Positions 38,588 to 46,925 of a stretch of 64,000 nucleotides of DNA are shown one piece after another. The notes beneath the pieces are model-generated. The model was not told the DNA's origin. It saw only the letters and a list, made by a program, of their open reading frames with translations, and ran no database searches. Positions within the stretch are counted from its first letter, which is position 1. Every line of letters starts with the position of its first letter. Source of the DNA: Limanda limanda (lineage: Eukaryota > Chordata > Actinopteri > Pleuronectiformes > Pleuronectidae); NCBI RefSeq assembly GCF_963576545.1, contig NC_083651.1, positions 24,741,748 to 24,805,747 of the forward strand, given 5' to 3'. Made by a program: the position numbers and the translations under genes.

Positions 38588-38838
38588 AATGGATTTGTAT
38601 TTATATAGCGCTTTTCTAGTCTGATGAAGACCACTCAAAGCGCTTTACAGTACAGTTTCACATTCACCCATTCACACACACATTCATACAGTGCATCTAC
38701 TTGCAGCACTTTGTTATTCTATGGGGGGCTATTGAGGGTTCAGCATCTTGCCCAAGGACACTTCGGCATGCAGATGGTTCAGACTGGGGATCGAACCGCC
38801 GACCTTCAGGTTGGAGGACGACCACTCTACCCCTCAGC
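38588..38838 (-). mobile_element. tRNA-derived SINE, interrupted (main part)
   Basis: On the minus strand: a pol III B box GGTTCGATCCC (38797-38787), then a body with CTTGGGCAAGATGCTGAACC and GTGTGTGAATGGGTGAATGT, and a tail GCGCTATATAAATACAAATC. This is a common fish SINE. Its 5' end, including half of the A box, lies across the LTR element at 43374-43389. Flanked by TAGTA at 38583-38587 and 43390-43394. Confidence 0.85.
38834..38838. repeat. Target-site duplication TCAGC (left)
   Basis: TCAGC directly before the left LTR; an identical copy at 43374-43378 follows the right LTR. Five bases is the usual length for Ty3/gypsy integration. Confidence 0.9.
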
Positions 38839-39480
38839 TGTCACGGGTATGGTGAGGACCCAAATGCAGCACAGGCAGACGAGATCTTAATTGGTAATGA
38901 ACTTTATTTTTCACTGCAGTCTAAAACAGTTCTTAACAGTGGCAGGGTGAAAAGTCTTTGTTCCCAGTGATCTTCAGCGAGATCCGGCAAGGAGTGAGTC
39001 TGGTGTTGCTGAGTGGAGGCAAGGTCCACAGCAGGAGGATTACCTAGATGCAGACAGGTTCAGTGGTGAGCTGTGTAGCAGGCCGGAGCAGGTAGCAAGC
39101 AGGTAGCAGGCAGATAGCAGGCAGATAGCAGGCAGATAGCAGGTAGCAGGCCGGAGCAGGTAGCAGGCAGGTAGCAGGCAGATAGCAGGTAGCAGGCCGG
39201 AGCAGGTAGCAGGCAGGTAGCAGGCAGGTAGCAGGTAGCAGGCCGGAGCAGGTAGCAGGCAGATAACAGGTAGCAGGCCGGAGAGAGAAATGCTGGAGGT
39301 CAGGCATTTACGCAAGACAATCTGGCACTGAAGCAGAGACAGGAGCAGGCTTATATGCAGCCAGGGCTGTCACAGGTGTGGAGAGTTGGCCTGATGAGGG
39401 GGCGTGGCTAACAGGTAGAGTGGAGCAGAGACAGAGGAGTGGAAAAATACCAGCAGACAGGAGATGAGCAGACTGTGACA
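38839..39480 (-). repeat. 3' LTR of the young element (642 bp)
   Basis: Partner of 42738-43373. The TATA box is at 39355-39350 and AATAAA at 38908-38903. It has three CAGATAGCAGG units where the other LTR has four, and an additional GGCCGGAGCAGGTAGCA segment near 39241-39257. The net difference of 6 bases explains 642 versus 636. Confidence 0.96.
39075..39282 (-). repeat. LTR-internal minisatellite (3' LTR)
   Basis: Same array as in the 5' LTR with a different unit count. False CYLPATC-type reading frames arise from it. Confidence 0.9.
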
Positions 39481-39493
39481 GAACCCCCCCCTC
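39481..39493 (-). promoter_or_regulatory. Polypurine tract
   Basis: Sense GAGGGGGGGGTTC directly before the 3' LTR TGTCAC. Primer for plus-strand DNA synthesis. About 70 bases after the pol stop codon. Confidence 0.82.
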
Positions 39494-39562
39494 AAGGGAC
39501 GGCTCTCGACGTCCCAAGACGAATGGACCAAACCGGGTGGGAGGCGGGGGCCTGGAGGAGGG

Positions 39563-42337
39563 CTAATACTCGTCCGAGAGCCCAGTGTCCATCTCCAAGA
39601 CCCTGGTCCCGGGGAGACTGTCGTCGCTGTCGTTTGGGGACTCCGACGGAGGATGTGGTCTGGGAGGTGGCCTGGTTCTGGACGTCTGGGTGGGGTTGCG
39701 TCGATGGAAATCCCTGATGATGGTGCGGTCCAAGATGTTCCTCCCAGGAACCCAGAACCTTTCTTCAGGGCCGTAACCCTCCCAGTCCACCAAGTACTGG
39801 AATCCCCTCCCACGCCGGCGAGACTGCAGGATACGACGGACAGTGTAGGCGGGACCTCCATCGATGAGGCGAGGAGGCGGTGGAGGTGGTGTGGCAGGAA
39901 CCAGGGCGCTCTCTTGGACCGGTTTAACCTTGGAGACATGAAACGTGGGATGAACCCGCATGGATTTAGGGAGTTTGAGCCTCACTGCCACTGGGTTGAC
40001 GATCTCCTGGATCTCGAACGGGCCGATGAAGCGAGGAGCCAGTTTCTTGGATTCCACCCGGAGGGGAAGATCACGGGTGGAAAGCCAAACTTTCTGACCC
40101 GGCTGGTAGTCTGGGGCCTTGGAGCGGTGGCGATTGGCGGCCGCGGTGTAGCGGTCAGCGGCCCGGAGTAGAGCCGCCCTGGCTCGGGTCCAAGTCCTGC
40201 GACAACGGCGGATGAAGTCCTGGACAGAGGGGCAGGATGTTTCTTTCTCAAGTGCCGGAAAAAGCGGTGGTTGGAACCCATAGGTGCACTCAAAGGGGGA
40301 GAGACCGGTGGCGGAGCTGGTCAAGGTGTTGTGGGCGTATTCTACCCATAGAAGCTGTTCGGACCAAGAAGTAGGGTCTTGAGAGGTCATGCAGCGTAGT
40401 GCCGTTTCCATCTCCTGATTCTTGCATTCGGTCTGGCCGTTGGACTGGGGGTGGTACCCCGAGGACAGGCTGACGGTGGCTCCCAGGAGCGAGCAGAACT
40501 CCCTCCAGAATACTGAGGCGAACTGGGGACCCCGATCAGAGACCACGTCCACTGGGATGCCATGGAGACGGATGACGTGGAGGAGGAGTAGTTTAGCCGT
40601 CTCTTTGGCAGATGGGAGTTTGGGCAGGGGCACGAAATGTGCCATCTTGCTGAACCTATCTACCACCGTCAGGATAGTAGTGTTGCCGCTGGATGGTGGT
40701 AGACCGGTGACAAAGTCCAAAGAAATGTGCGACCAGGGACGATGAGGCACAGGATGTAGAAGACCGGCAGGGGCATGATGAGCCGGCTTGTGCTGGTTGC
40801 AGGTGGGACAGGCATTGACGAACCCCCGAATGTCCTCATCCAGTGACGTCCACCAGAACCGGCGCCGCACCACGTCCTTGGTCCGTTGGATCCCTGGATG
40901 ACAGGTAAGTTGAGAGCTGTGGGCCCATTGTAGAACCTCGGACCGGAGGTCAGGCGGGACGAACAGACAGTTGGGAGGGCAAGCACTTGGTCCGGGCTGG
41001 TCTTGGGCGGCGACCCTGACCTTCTCCTCTATCTCCCAGGTGAGTGTGGCCACCAGACGGGAAGAAGGCAGGATAGTGTCTGGGTCGGTCCTGTCCCCCT
41101 CCTTTTCCGAGAACTGACGGGACAGGGCATCGGGCTTGACGTTGCGGGACCCCGGTCGATAGGAGAGGGAAAAGTTGAAGCGGGTCAGGAAGAGTGCCCA
41201 TCGAGCCTGGCGGGAGTTCAGTCTTTTGGCGGACTGGAGGTACTCAAGGTTTTTATGGTCAGTCCATACCAGAAACGGCAGTTTAGTCCCCTCGAGCCAG
41301 TGTCGCCACTCTTCTAAAGCCAACTTGACGGCGAGGAGCTCTCGGTTTCCAATGTCATAATTCCTCTCTGCCGGGGTCAAACGTCGGGAATAGAATGCGC
41401 AGGGGTGCAACCTCTGGTCGGAGGCTGCTCTCTGGGACAAGACAGCCCCCACTCCCGAGTCGGAAGCGTCCACCTCGACCACGAACTGCCGTTCAGGGTC
41501 CGGTATTTGGAGGATGGGGGCCGAGGTGAATCGTGTCTTCAGGGCCAGAAAAGAGTCATTGGCGGCCGTGGACCAGAGAAACGGAACCTTGGAGGTGGTA
41601 AGAGCTGTGAGGGGGGCCGCCACCGAACTGTAGCCCCTGATGAACTTCCGGTAGAAGTTGGCGAAGCCCAGGAAACGTTGCAGCTGCTTGCGGGAATAAG
41701 GGGCGGGCCAAGTGGTGACGGCAGAAACCTTGGCTGAGTCCATCTCCACGGTCCCTCTCCCTACAACGTACCCCAGGAAGGAGACAGACGAGACGTGAAA
41801 CTCACACTTCTCGGCCTTGATGAACAGGGAGTTTTCCAGCAGACGTTGGAGGACCTTCTGGACGTGATGTACATGTTCCTCTCTGGAGCGGGAGAAGATC
41901 AGAATGTCATCAAGGTACACGAAGACGACCTTGTTGAGCATGTCCCTGAGCACGTCGTTGACCAGAGCCTGGAAGACAGCAGGAGCGTTGGTGAGGCCGA
42001 AGGGCATCACCAGGTACTCGTAGTGACCAGTGGGGGTATTGAACGCCGTCTTCCACTCGTCCCCCTCGCTGATCCGGACCAGGTGGTAGGCGTTGCGCAG
42101 GTCAAGCTTGGTGAATATGGTGGCCCCCTCTAGGAGCTCGAAAGCTGAGGAGATGAGAGGCAGGGGGTACCGGTTCTTGATGGTAATGTCATTCAATCCA
42201 CGATAATCAATGCAGGGGCGGAGTGTCTTGTCTTTCTTCTCCACGAAGAAGAAACCTGCTCCAGCCGGAGACGAGGAAGGGCGGATGATGCCTGCCGCTA
42301 GACCGTCATTGATATATGTCTCCATCGCCCCCCTCAC
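39563..42337 (-). CDS. pol: Pol polyprotein: RT, RNase H, integrase, chromodomain (N-terminally truncated)
   Basis: An uninterrupted frame of 924 codons counted from a GTG at 42337; the first ATG is codon 5, and the frame stays open further upstream through [11 protein letters not shown], so no true start exists. Reverse transcriptase spans about residues 1-270, with LDL at 78-80 (D79) and the YLDD box at 141-144. RNase H spans about 283-410, with D290, E333, D360 and a late D403. The integrase zinc finger is H473, H480, C510, C513. The catalytic triad is D541, D601, E637, spaced as DD35E. A GPF motif (772-774) follows, and a chromodomain lies at about 830-882 ([12 protein letters not shown] to WVPGRNI). 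Chromodomains read histone marks and steer integration. All catalytic residues are present, so the enzyme part could be active if translated. Protease and the first part of the polyprotein are missing. It overlaps the end of gag in another frame. Confidence 0.93.
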   Translation of the reverse strand: MRGAMETYINDGLAAGIIRPSSSPAGAGFFFVEKKDKTLRPCIDYRGLNDITIKNRYPLPLISSAFELLEGATIFTKLDLRNAYHLVRISEGDEWKTAFNTPTGHYEYLVMPFGLTNAPAVFQALVNDVLRDMLNKVVFVYLDDILIFSRSREEHVHHVQKVLQRLLENSLFIKAEKCEFHVSSVSFLGYVVGRGTVEMDSAKVSAVTTWPAPYSRKQLQRFLGFANFYRKFIRGYSSVAAPLTALTTSKVPFLWSTAANDSFLALKTRFTSAPILQIPDPERQFVVEVDASDSGVGAVLSQRAASDQRLHPCAFYSRRLTPAERNYDIGNRELLAVKLALEEWRHWLEGTKLPFLVWTDHKNLEYLQSAKRLNSRQARWALFLTRFNFSLSYRPGSRNVKPDALSRQFSEKEGDRTDPDTILPSSRLVATLTWEIEEKVRVAAQDQPGPSACPPNCLFVPPDLRSEVLQWAHSSQLTCHPGIQRTKDVVRRRFWWTSLDEDIRGFVNACPTCNQHKPAHHAPAGLLHPVPHRPWSHISLDFVTGLPPSSGNTTILTVVDRFSKMAHFVPLPKLPSAKETAKLLLLHVIRLHGIPVDVVSDRGPQFASVFWREFCSLLGATVSLSSGYHPQSNGQTECKNQEMETALRCMTSQDPTSWSEQLLWVEYAHNTLTSSATGLSPFECTYGFQPPLFPALEKETSCPSVQDFIRRCRRTWTRARAALLRAADRYTAAANRHRSKAPDYQPGQKVWLSTRDLPLRVESKKLAPRFIGPFEIQEIVNPVAVRLKLPKSMRVHPTFHVSKVKPVQESALVPATPPPPPPRLIDGGPAYTVRRILQSRRRGRGFQYLVDWEGYGPEERFWVPGRNILDRTIIRDFHRRNPTQTSRTRPPPRPHPPSESPNDSDDSLPGTRVLEMDTGLSDEY

Positions 42338-42720
42338 AGGAACGGACAGGGAATACAGGCGTCCTCTGAAGCGAAGGTGTGGGGCTGGAGGGCAAACAGG
42401 ATGGAACAGTTCGTGAGGAACGGGCAGCAGCCCTCCGCGTCTCCGGCGTAGCGTTCAGGAACCCCCACACGAGGCTCCGAGGCGGAAGCAGAGGCAGCCG
42501 GGACTGGTAGAGGCTGGACTGGTTCTGGAGGCAGAGGGACAGCTTGAGCAAAAGCTGCGGCGAGTTGTTGGACCTGCGAGGCTAGCAAGGTAAACGCCTG
42601 ATCCTGCTTAGTCACCGCCAGTCGAACATCTGCTGAGTTCGAAAGCAGCAGCGCCTCGTGGTGCTGGAGCATCGCCTCTACCTTCTCCAGGCGATCCTTC
42701 GGCGTGTGCGCTGGGTCCAT
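42334..42720 (-). pseudogene. Truncated gag of the young element
   Basis: Starts with an ATG at 42720, only 17 bases after the 5' LTR (MDPAHTPKDRLEKVEAML). The first 80 or so residues look helical (EKVEAMLQHHEALL, ASQVQQLAAAFAQAV), followed by a Pro/Ala/Ser linker. Then [16 protein letters not shown] and [20 protein letters not shown] begin the retrotransposon gag (capsid) domain. After residue 120 the frame enters pol sequence out of frame, adds eight residues (ACIPCPFL) and stops, for 128 in total. The rest of capsid, any nucleocapsid zinc knuckle and protease are gone. No particle could be built from this product alone. Confidence 0.85.
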
Positions 42721-42725
42721 GTCTG

Positions 42726-42735
42726 GCCAGATTGT
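42726..42735 (-). promoter_or_regulatory. Self-priming primer binding site
   Basis: Sense ACAATCTGGC begins two bases after the 5' LTR. It is the exact reverse complement of GCCAGATTGT at 43219-43210, the predicted first ten bases of the transcript. No match to a tRNA 3' end is evident. In Tf1 of fission yeast and the vertebrate sushi group, reverse transcription is primed by the folded-back 5' end of the mRNA rather than a tRNA, and this arrangement fits that model. Confidence 0.82.
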
Positions 42736-42974
42736 ACTGTCACGGGTATGGTGAGGACCCAAATGCAGCACAGGCAGACGAGATCTTAATTGGTAATGAA
42801 CTTTATTTTTCACTGCAGTCTAAAACAGTTCTTAACAGTGGCAGGGTGAAAAGTCTTTGTTCCCAGTGATCTTCAGCGAGATCCGGCAAGGAGTGAGTCT
42901 GGTGTTGCTGAGTGGAGGCAAGGTCCACAGCAGGAGGATTACCTAGATGCAGACAGGTTCAGTGGTGAGCTGTG

Positions 42975-43175
42975 TAGCAGGCCGGAGCAGGTAGCAAGCA
43001 GGTAGCAGGCAGATAGCAGGCAGATAGCAGGCAGATAGCAGGCAGATAGCAGGTAGCAGGCCGGAGCAGGTAGCAGGCAGGTAGCAGGCAGATAGCAGGT
43101 AGCAGGCCGGAGCAGGTAGCAGGCAGGTAGCAGGCAGGTAGCAGGTAGCAGGCAGATAACAGGTAGCAGGCCGGA
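42975..43175 (-). repeat. LTR-internal minisatellite (5' LTR)
   Basis: Tandem GTAGCAGGCAG-like 11-base units interspersed with GGCCGGAGCAG segments. It lies downstream of the predicted transcription start, so it is part of the RNA. It creates false frames rich in CYLLPA on the minus strand. Confidence 0.9.
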
Positions 43176-43242
43176 GAGAGAAATGCTGGAGGTCAGGCAT
43201 TTACGCAAGACAATCTGGCACTGAAGCAGAGACAGGAGCAGG

Positions 43243-43248
43243 CTTATA
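43243..43248 (-). promoter_or_regulatory. TATA box in the 5' LTR
   Basis: Sense CATATAAGCC; TATAAG starts at 43248, 29 bases before the G at 43219 that begins the sequence complementary to the primer site. This distance is right for an RNA polymerase II start at 43219. The identical pair is at 39355 and 39326 in the 3' LTR. Confidence 0.75.
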
Positions 43249-43373
43249 TGCAGCCAGGGCTGTCACAGGTGTGGAGAGTTGGCCTGATGAGGGGGCGTGG
43301 CTAACAGGTAGAGTGGAGCAGAGACAGAGGAGTGGAAAAATACCAGCAGACAGGAGATGAGCAGACTGTGACA

Positions 43374-43378
43374 TCAGC
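43374..43378. repeat. Target-site duplication TCAGC (right)
   Basis: Matches 38834-38838 exactly. Confidence 0.9.
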
Positions 43379-43389
43379 CACAGCCGCCC
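43374..43389 (-). mobile_element. 5' end of the interrupted tRNA-derived SINE
   Basis: Minus strand GGGCGGCTGTGGCTGA is the first 16 bases of the SINE. With GCTGAGGGG on the other side of the LTR element it restores an A box TGGCTGAGGGG. The last five bases are the right copy of the LTR element's target duplication. Confidence 0.82.
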
Positions 43390-43508
43390 TAGTAGAACCT
43401 GACATTGAAGATATCATTTAACTGAGGATTAACTCCTTAGAGAACTGATGAGAAAATAGGTGGTGTGCCCCTTTAATGTGAAAATGTGAAATTAAAGCTT
43501 GATGACTT
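43390..43508. repeat. Dispersed repeat copy A, right part
   Basis: Continues the repeat of 38438-38587 after the nested insertions, with GAGGATTAACTCCT and AATGTGAAAATGTGAA shared with 49400-49475. It lacks about 35 bases present in copy B (around 49357-49392). It begins with the right copy of the TAGTA duplication. Confidence 0.75.
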
Positions 43509-45665
43509 GGGAGAGGGAGAGAGACTGAAAGAGAGTGGAGTCATGTGAGGTGAGAGCCTGCTGAGCCCAGGAGGCTCATCTGCAAACATTATGGTTCACC
43601 TGGTCCACCTTATCTCTAAACCAGAGTTCTGTCAATTTGTTACATGCTCATATGTGCACAAACTAATATGCAAAATTGCATCTATTACACAGGTGGATAG
43701 ATGCACACATGCGTGTCCTTTTGAGCCAATGTGCAATTACTCACTAATCTCACTGTGAAGTACTGTGATCTGTGACCTCCATCTGCCCCTGCATCATCTA
43801 AAGTACTGTTAGTGAACGAATTAGCTCCTAGAGGGACAGTCAGTATTCTATTGTACTTTACCATCCACTTACATAAAGCATTAACAGTCGTGTCATGCGT
43901 ATTGCGGGTATTTTTCTTCTTTCTTTTTTTTCTTTTTCTAAGAACTTAAGAAAGATAATTCAAGGCTCTAGGAGAGGTGTTCATACATTTAATAATCCTG
44001 ATTTATTTAAAAGCTAGGAATGTTAGTGACTTCTATATAGCTACCTGTTTAATGGTTTGGCTTTTCCATGTACAATCAACTTATGTAATGATAATATTGT
44101 ATAAATTATATTCCATATACATATATTCCAAATATTCCATGGGCTGTGAGGAGTGAGGAGAGAACATGGGAGAAAGAGAGAGAGATGATTTTTAATTTCT
44201 TTTTATTATACAAGTAAAAATAGAATGCTCCAAACCCAGATTTTTAGATCTTGTTTCAAGTTATCAACAACAGAGTGGACACACCTTCATGGGACGGTGT
44301 GCCCTATACATCTATTTAAATGTATGTGGCTGCCATAAAGGAAAAACCTGCATCACAGAGGTGTGTGGTCTGCAAGGGCAGGAGAGTCTTTAATGTTTGC
44401 TCTACGGCGGTCAGCATTAACACACACAACAGAAATGATAGGAGAAGCTTGTGAAGTGAATGTGGTGTCAGGAGGTGTCCTCCAGTAGCAGGTCGCTGAG
44501 GATCGTTAATCTGACAAGCAACTCATGCACAGTAATTGTGCATAGATGCACAAAACAACATAGCACTCACAGGGGCATGATAAGTGAAAAACCAGAACCT
44601 TCCACAGGCCCTGATCAATCATGTTTCTGGTAGTATTGACAGCTGATAAAGTCAGCTGCACTAACCAGGGCTAGGTTCATTGAGAACAAACCATGACAGA
44701 ACATTCTCTTTATCTGATCTTATTTCATTTCCTGTAGGTTCAATCATGTTTTGTTTTTTAGTCCGTTTCTCAAAATAAATTCTATAACAGTGATGAGAAA
44801 CCTCTGTTTAGTCTTTTTTGTTATTGTTCACTTCCATCAGAGAAAAAAAATGTAATGAGATTCTTTTTCCTTTTGAGTTATCAAAATGCGTGTGTCACAA
44901 ATGAACTGCAAGCAAACAAATTCAGGTTATCACCTGCTTTCTACAGCTTTCATGTTAGGACAATATCATTTTTCGTTGAAATAAAATAAATTCTGTGTCT
45001 TATTTGTGGGGATATGTTCAGATTTTGTGTTACAAAGTGTCAATGTGACACAGGCAACGTTTGCAGTGAGCTGATGGCTCACTGAAAACCTACTCTATCG
45101 TTACACTATCGGATGTTCCTTATTTCACAAATATCAACCCACTGGTAACTTTAATACAAAGGAGGAATTACCATGTGACATCAGCAAGAAATTTCGATGT
45201 GTGGTGTGTAATTTATTATGGCCCTTGAAGGATGTTATAAAACATGAAATGTCCCTTCATGGGAAAAAAAGGTCTCCCCCCCTGCTCTAGGTCTCTAGGA
45301 TGGGCTCTAGGATGTTTTGACATCACTGTTGTATAAGGTGCATATTGGCTCTTGATTAATCTTCAAACTAGCTGTGGTTTGTAGGTACGCACCTTACATT
45401 TGCCTTTAAAGATGTCTTGCCAAGGACTTTCAGAGGCTATCACTAGATGTGGAAACACAACAGGGTTTCCAAAACTGTAATAAATTCAAAATGAATGACG
45501 ATGTATGTAGTGGGATACAGATGCAGAATTGATGATTTTACAATTTTAAAACATTTGCAATGATTCAAAATGGCACAAAGTACTTACTTACTAGCTAGTA
45601 AGCCATTGAGGGTCTGTGTCCTCTGGGCAGATGGCCTGGGGTAATTCACCAATACATTCCAAAAA
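43509..45665. other. Noncoding stretch
   Basis: No gene or recognised repeat. Confidence 0.5.
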
Positions 45666-45699
45666 TTAATAATAATAATAACAATAATAATAATAATAG
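45666..45699 (+). repeat. (AAT)n microsatellite
   Basis: Imperfect AAT repeat with one AAC unit. Confidence 0.9.
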
Positions 45700-45879
45700 T
45701 TGTTATCCTGCAGAGATACCTGCAAAGAGAGAAAAAAAGGGAGAGTCTATGGGAGAAAAAATACACAAAGTTAGTGACATTTATTCAAATAAATAAATGA
45801 ACGTGGGGGGCAGTGAGAAAGAGATCGTGCTCAGTGCATGATGGGAGTTCCCCCAGAAGTCTAGACCTAAAGCAGCATA

Positions 45880-46180
45880 TACGGGATGGACTCACCTGAT
45901 CCAGCCCTAACAGGCTTTATCAATAATAAACGTTTTCAGTTAAACCTTAAATGTAGAGATGGTGTCTGCCTCCTGAACCCAGAGTGGGAGCTGGTTCCAC
46001 AGAAGAGGAGCCTGGTAGCTCTATTCGACTCTTACAGATTCCTGGAACCACAAGAAAGCCTGTGGTTTGGGAATGAGGTGATCTATCTATTTTAAGGGCT
46101 TTATATGTAAGGAGCAGGATCTTGAATTATATTCAGAATTTTACAGGGAGCTAATGCAGAGAAGCTAAGACAGGAGTAAT
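45880..46180 (+). repeat. Unclassified fish dispersed repeat
   Basis: Contains wording I recognise from a repeat abundant in fish genomes: AGAGATGGTGTCTGCCTCC, GGAGCTGGTTCCACAGAAG, AGGAGCAGGATCTTGAATT and GGGAGCTAATGCAGAGAAGC. A 69-codon frame is open at 45886-46095. I cannot assign the superfamily. Confidence 0.6.
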
Positions 46181-46253
46181 ATGATATGATATATATGTGG
46201 TGTTATGTGGGCACGCAATACATTCCATATTAAGCACTTTGTAGCAGCCAGTG

Positions 46254-46282
46254 AGTGTGCGTGTGTGTGTGTGTGTGTTGTG
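46254..46282 (+). repeat. Short GT microsatellite
   Basis: GTGTGCGTGTGTGTGTGTGT and similar. Confidence 0.85.
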
Positions 46283-46374
46283 TGACATTAACTGTCAGTC
46301 TGCGGACCCAGTAGAATGTTCTTCTAAGTCCTCAGATAAACTACAGCAGTGGTACCAACTGCCCTCCATCATAG

Positions 46375-46445
46375 CAACAACATCTATTAGACAAATTGTG
46401 ATTTGTGAATATGGGCTACACAAATTCAATTTGATTGATTAATTG
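46375..46445 (+). mobile_element. Very short LINE 3' tail
   Basis: AGACAAATTGTGATTTGTGA and GGGCTACACAAATTCAATTT, followed by GATTGATTAATTGA. Same 3' end as at 16560-16622; extreme 5' truncation. Confidence 0.7.
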
Positions 46446-46734
46446 AACATAAAATCACTTCCTGTTTGGCAAGTTGGGTTTAAATAAAAGCATGTTCTTT
46501 CTGTTTCTGCAGTGAGAAGAATTATTGAGCTTTTATTTTCTAAAAGTTTTGAACATGGGTCTGAGGATTGTGCCAGTTGCCTAGAAAACCTCTGAAATAG
46601 CCTATAGGTTATGTTTGAAAAAATAACACCTGTTTGGTAAATCCTTCAAACTAATGTACAAGCCACACACATAGACAATAATACAGATTAAAATAGATTA
46701 TAATACAGATTATATTATTATTATAATACATTAA

Positions 46735-46925
46735 AGAAAATAATTCAGGATAAACCAGGTAGAATAAACACAACTTTTCTAACTGCCTTCTTACACATTG
46801 CACCACAGACTGTTTCAAAAAACAATGTTCAGCACTCAAACAAGCTCTGGAGCATTGCCACAGGCCAAGCAAACAGACCATTATAAACCAGCATGTTTAG
46901 AATGGGGCCTGCACTAGTTCAGTAT
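46735..46925 (-). repeat. Dispersed repeat, copy 2 (partner at 9905)
   Basis: Aligns with 9905-10135: GATAAACCAGGTAGAATAAA, TGCACCACAGACTGTTTC, AGCTCTGGAGCATTGCCACA and GGCCAAGCAAACAG. A minus-strand frame stays open across it (46881-46651). Confidence 0.5.

Larger units (their letters stand above)
38839..43373 (-). mobile_element. Young Tf1/sushi-group chromodomain LTR retrotransposon, gag/PR-deleted
   Basis: A 4,535-bp minus-strand Ty3/gypsy element. Order on the sense strand: 5' LTR (43373-42738), self-priming site, gag start (42720-42334), pol (42337-39563), polypurine tract, 3' LTR (39480-38839), with a TCAGC duplication on both sides. Pol carries RT, RNase H, integrase and a C-terminal chromodomain, which places it among chromoviruses; self-priming points to the Tf1/sushi group. 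The LTRs show no base substitution by eye, so insertion was recent. Gag is cut after about 120 residues and protease is missing. The element is GC-rich against an AT-rich host. It is probably non-autonomous, relying on a relative for Gag and protease. Confidence 0.95.
42738..43373 (-). repeat. 5' LTR of the young element (636 bp)
   Basis: Sense ends are TGTCACAGTC... and ...CCGTGACA. Contains a TATA box, a predicted transcript start at 43219, a minisatellite in the transcribed part (about 42975-43175), and AATAAA at 42807-42802. U3 is about 154 bases. It differs from the 3' LTR only by one extra 11-base unit and one missing 17-base unit. Confidence 0.96.

Noticed and set aside
39075..39282. 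Possible CRISPR-like array
   Set aside because: Units are directly tandem without unique spacers, lie inside an LTR, and the DNA is from a vertebrate.
39040..39315. Two overlapping frames rich in CYLLPA repeats (also at 42939-43208)
   Set aside because: Translations of the LTR minisatellite, not proteins.
39370..42416. Several 60-190-codon frames on both strands across pol
   Set aside because: Shadows of the GC-rich 924-codon pol frame, which alone carries conserved motifs.
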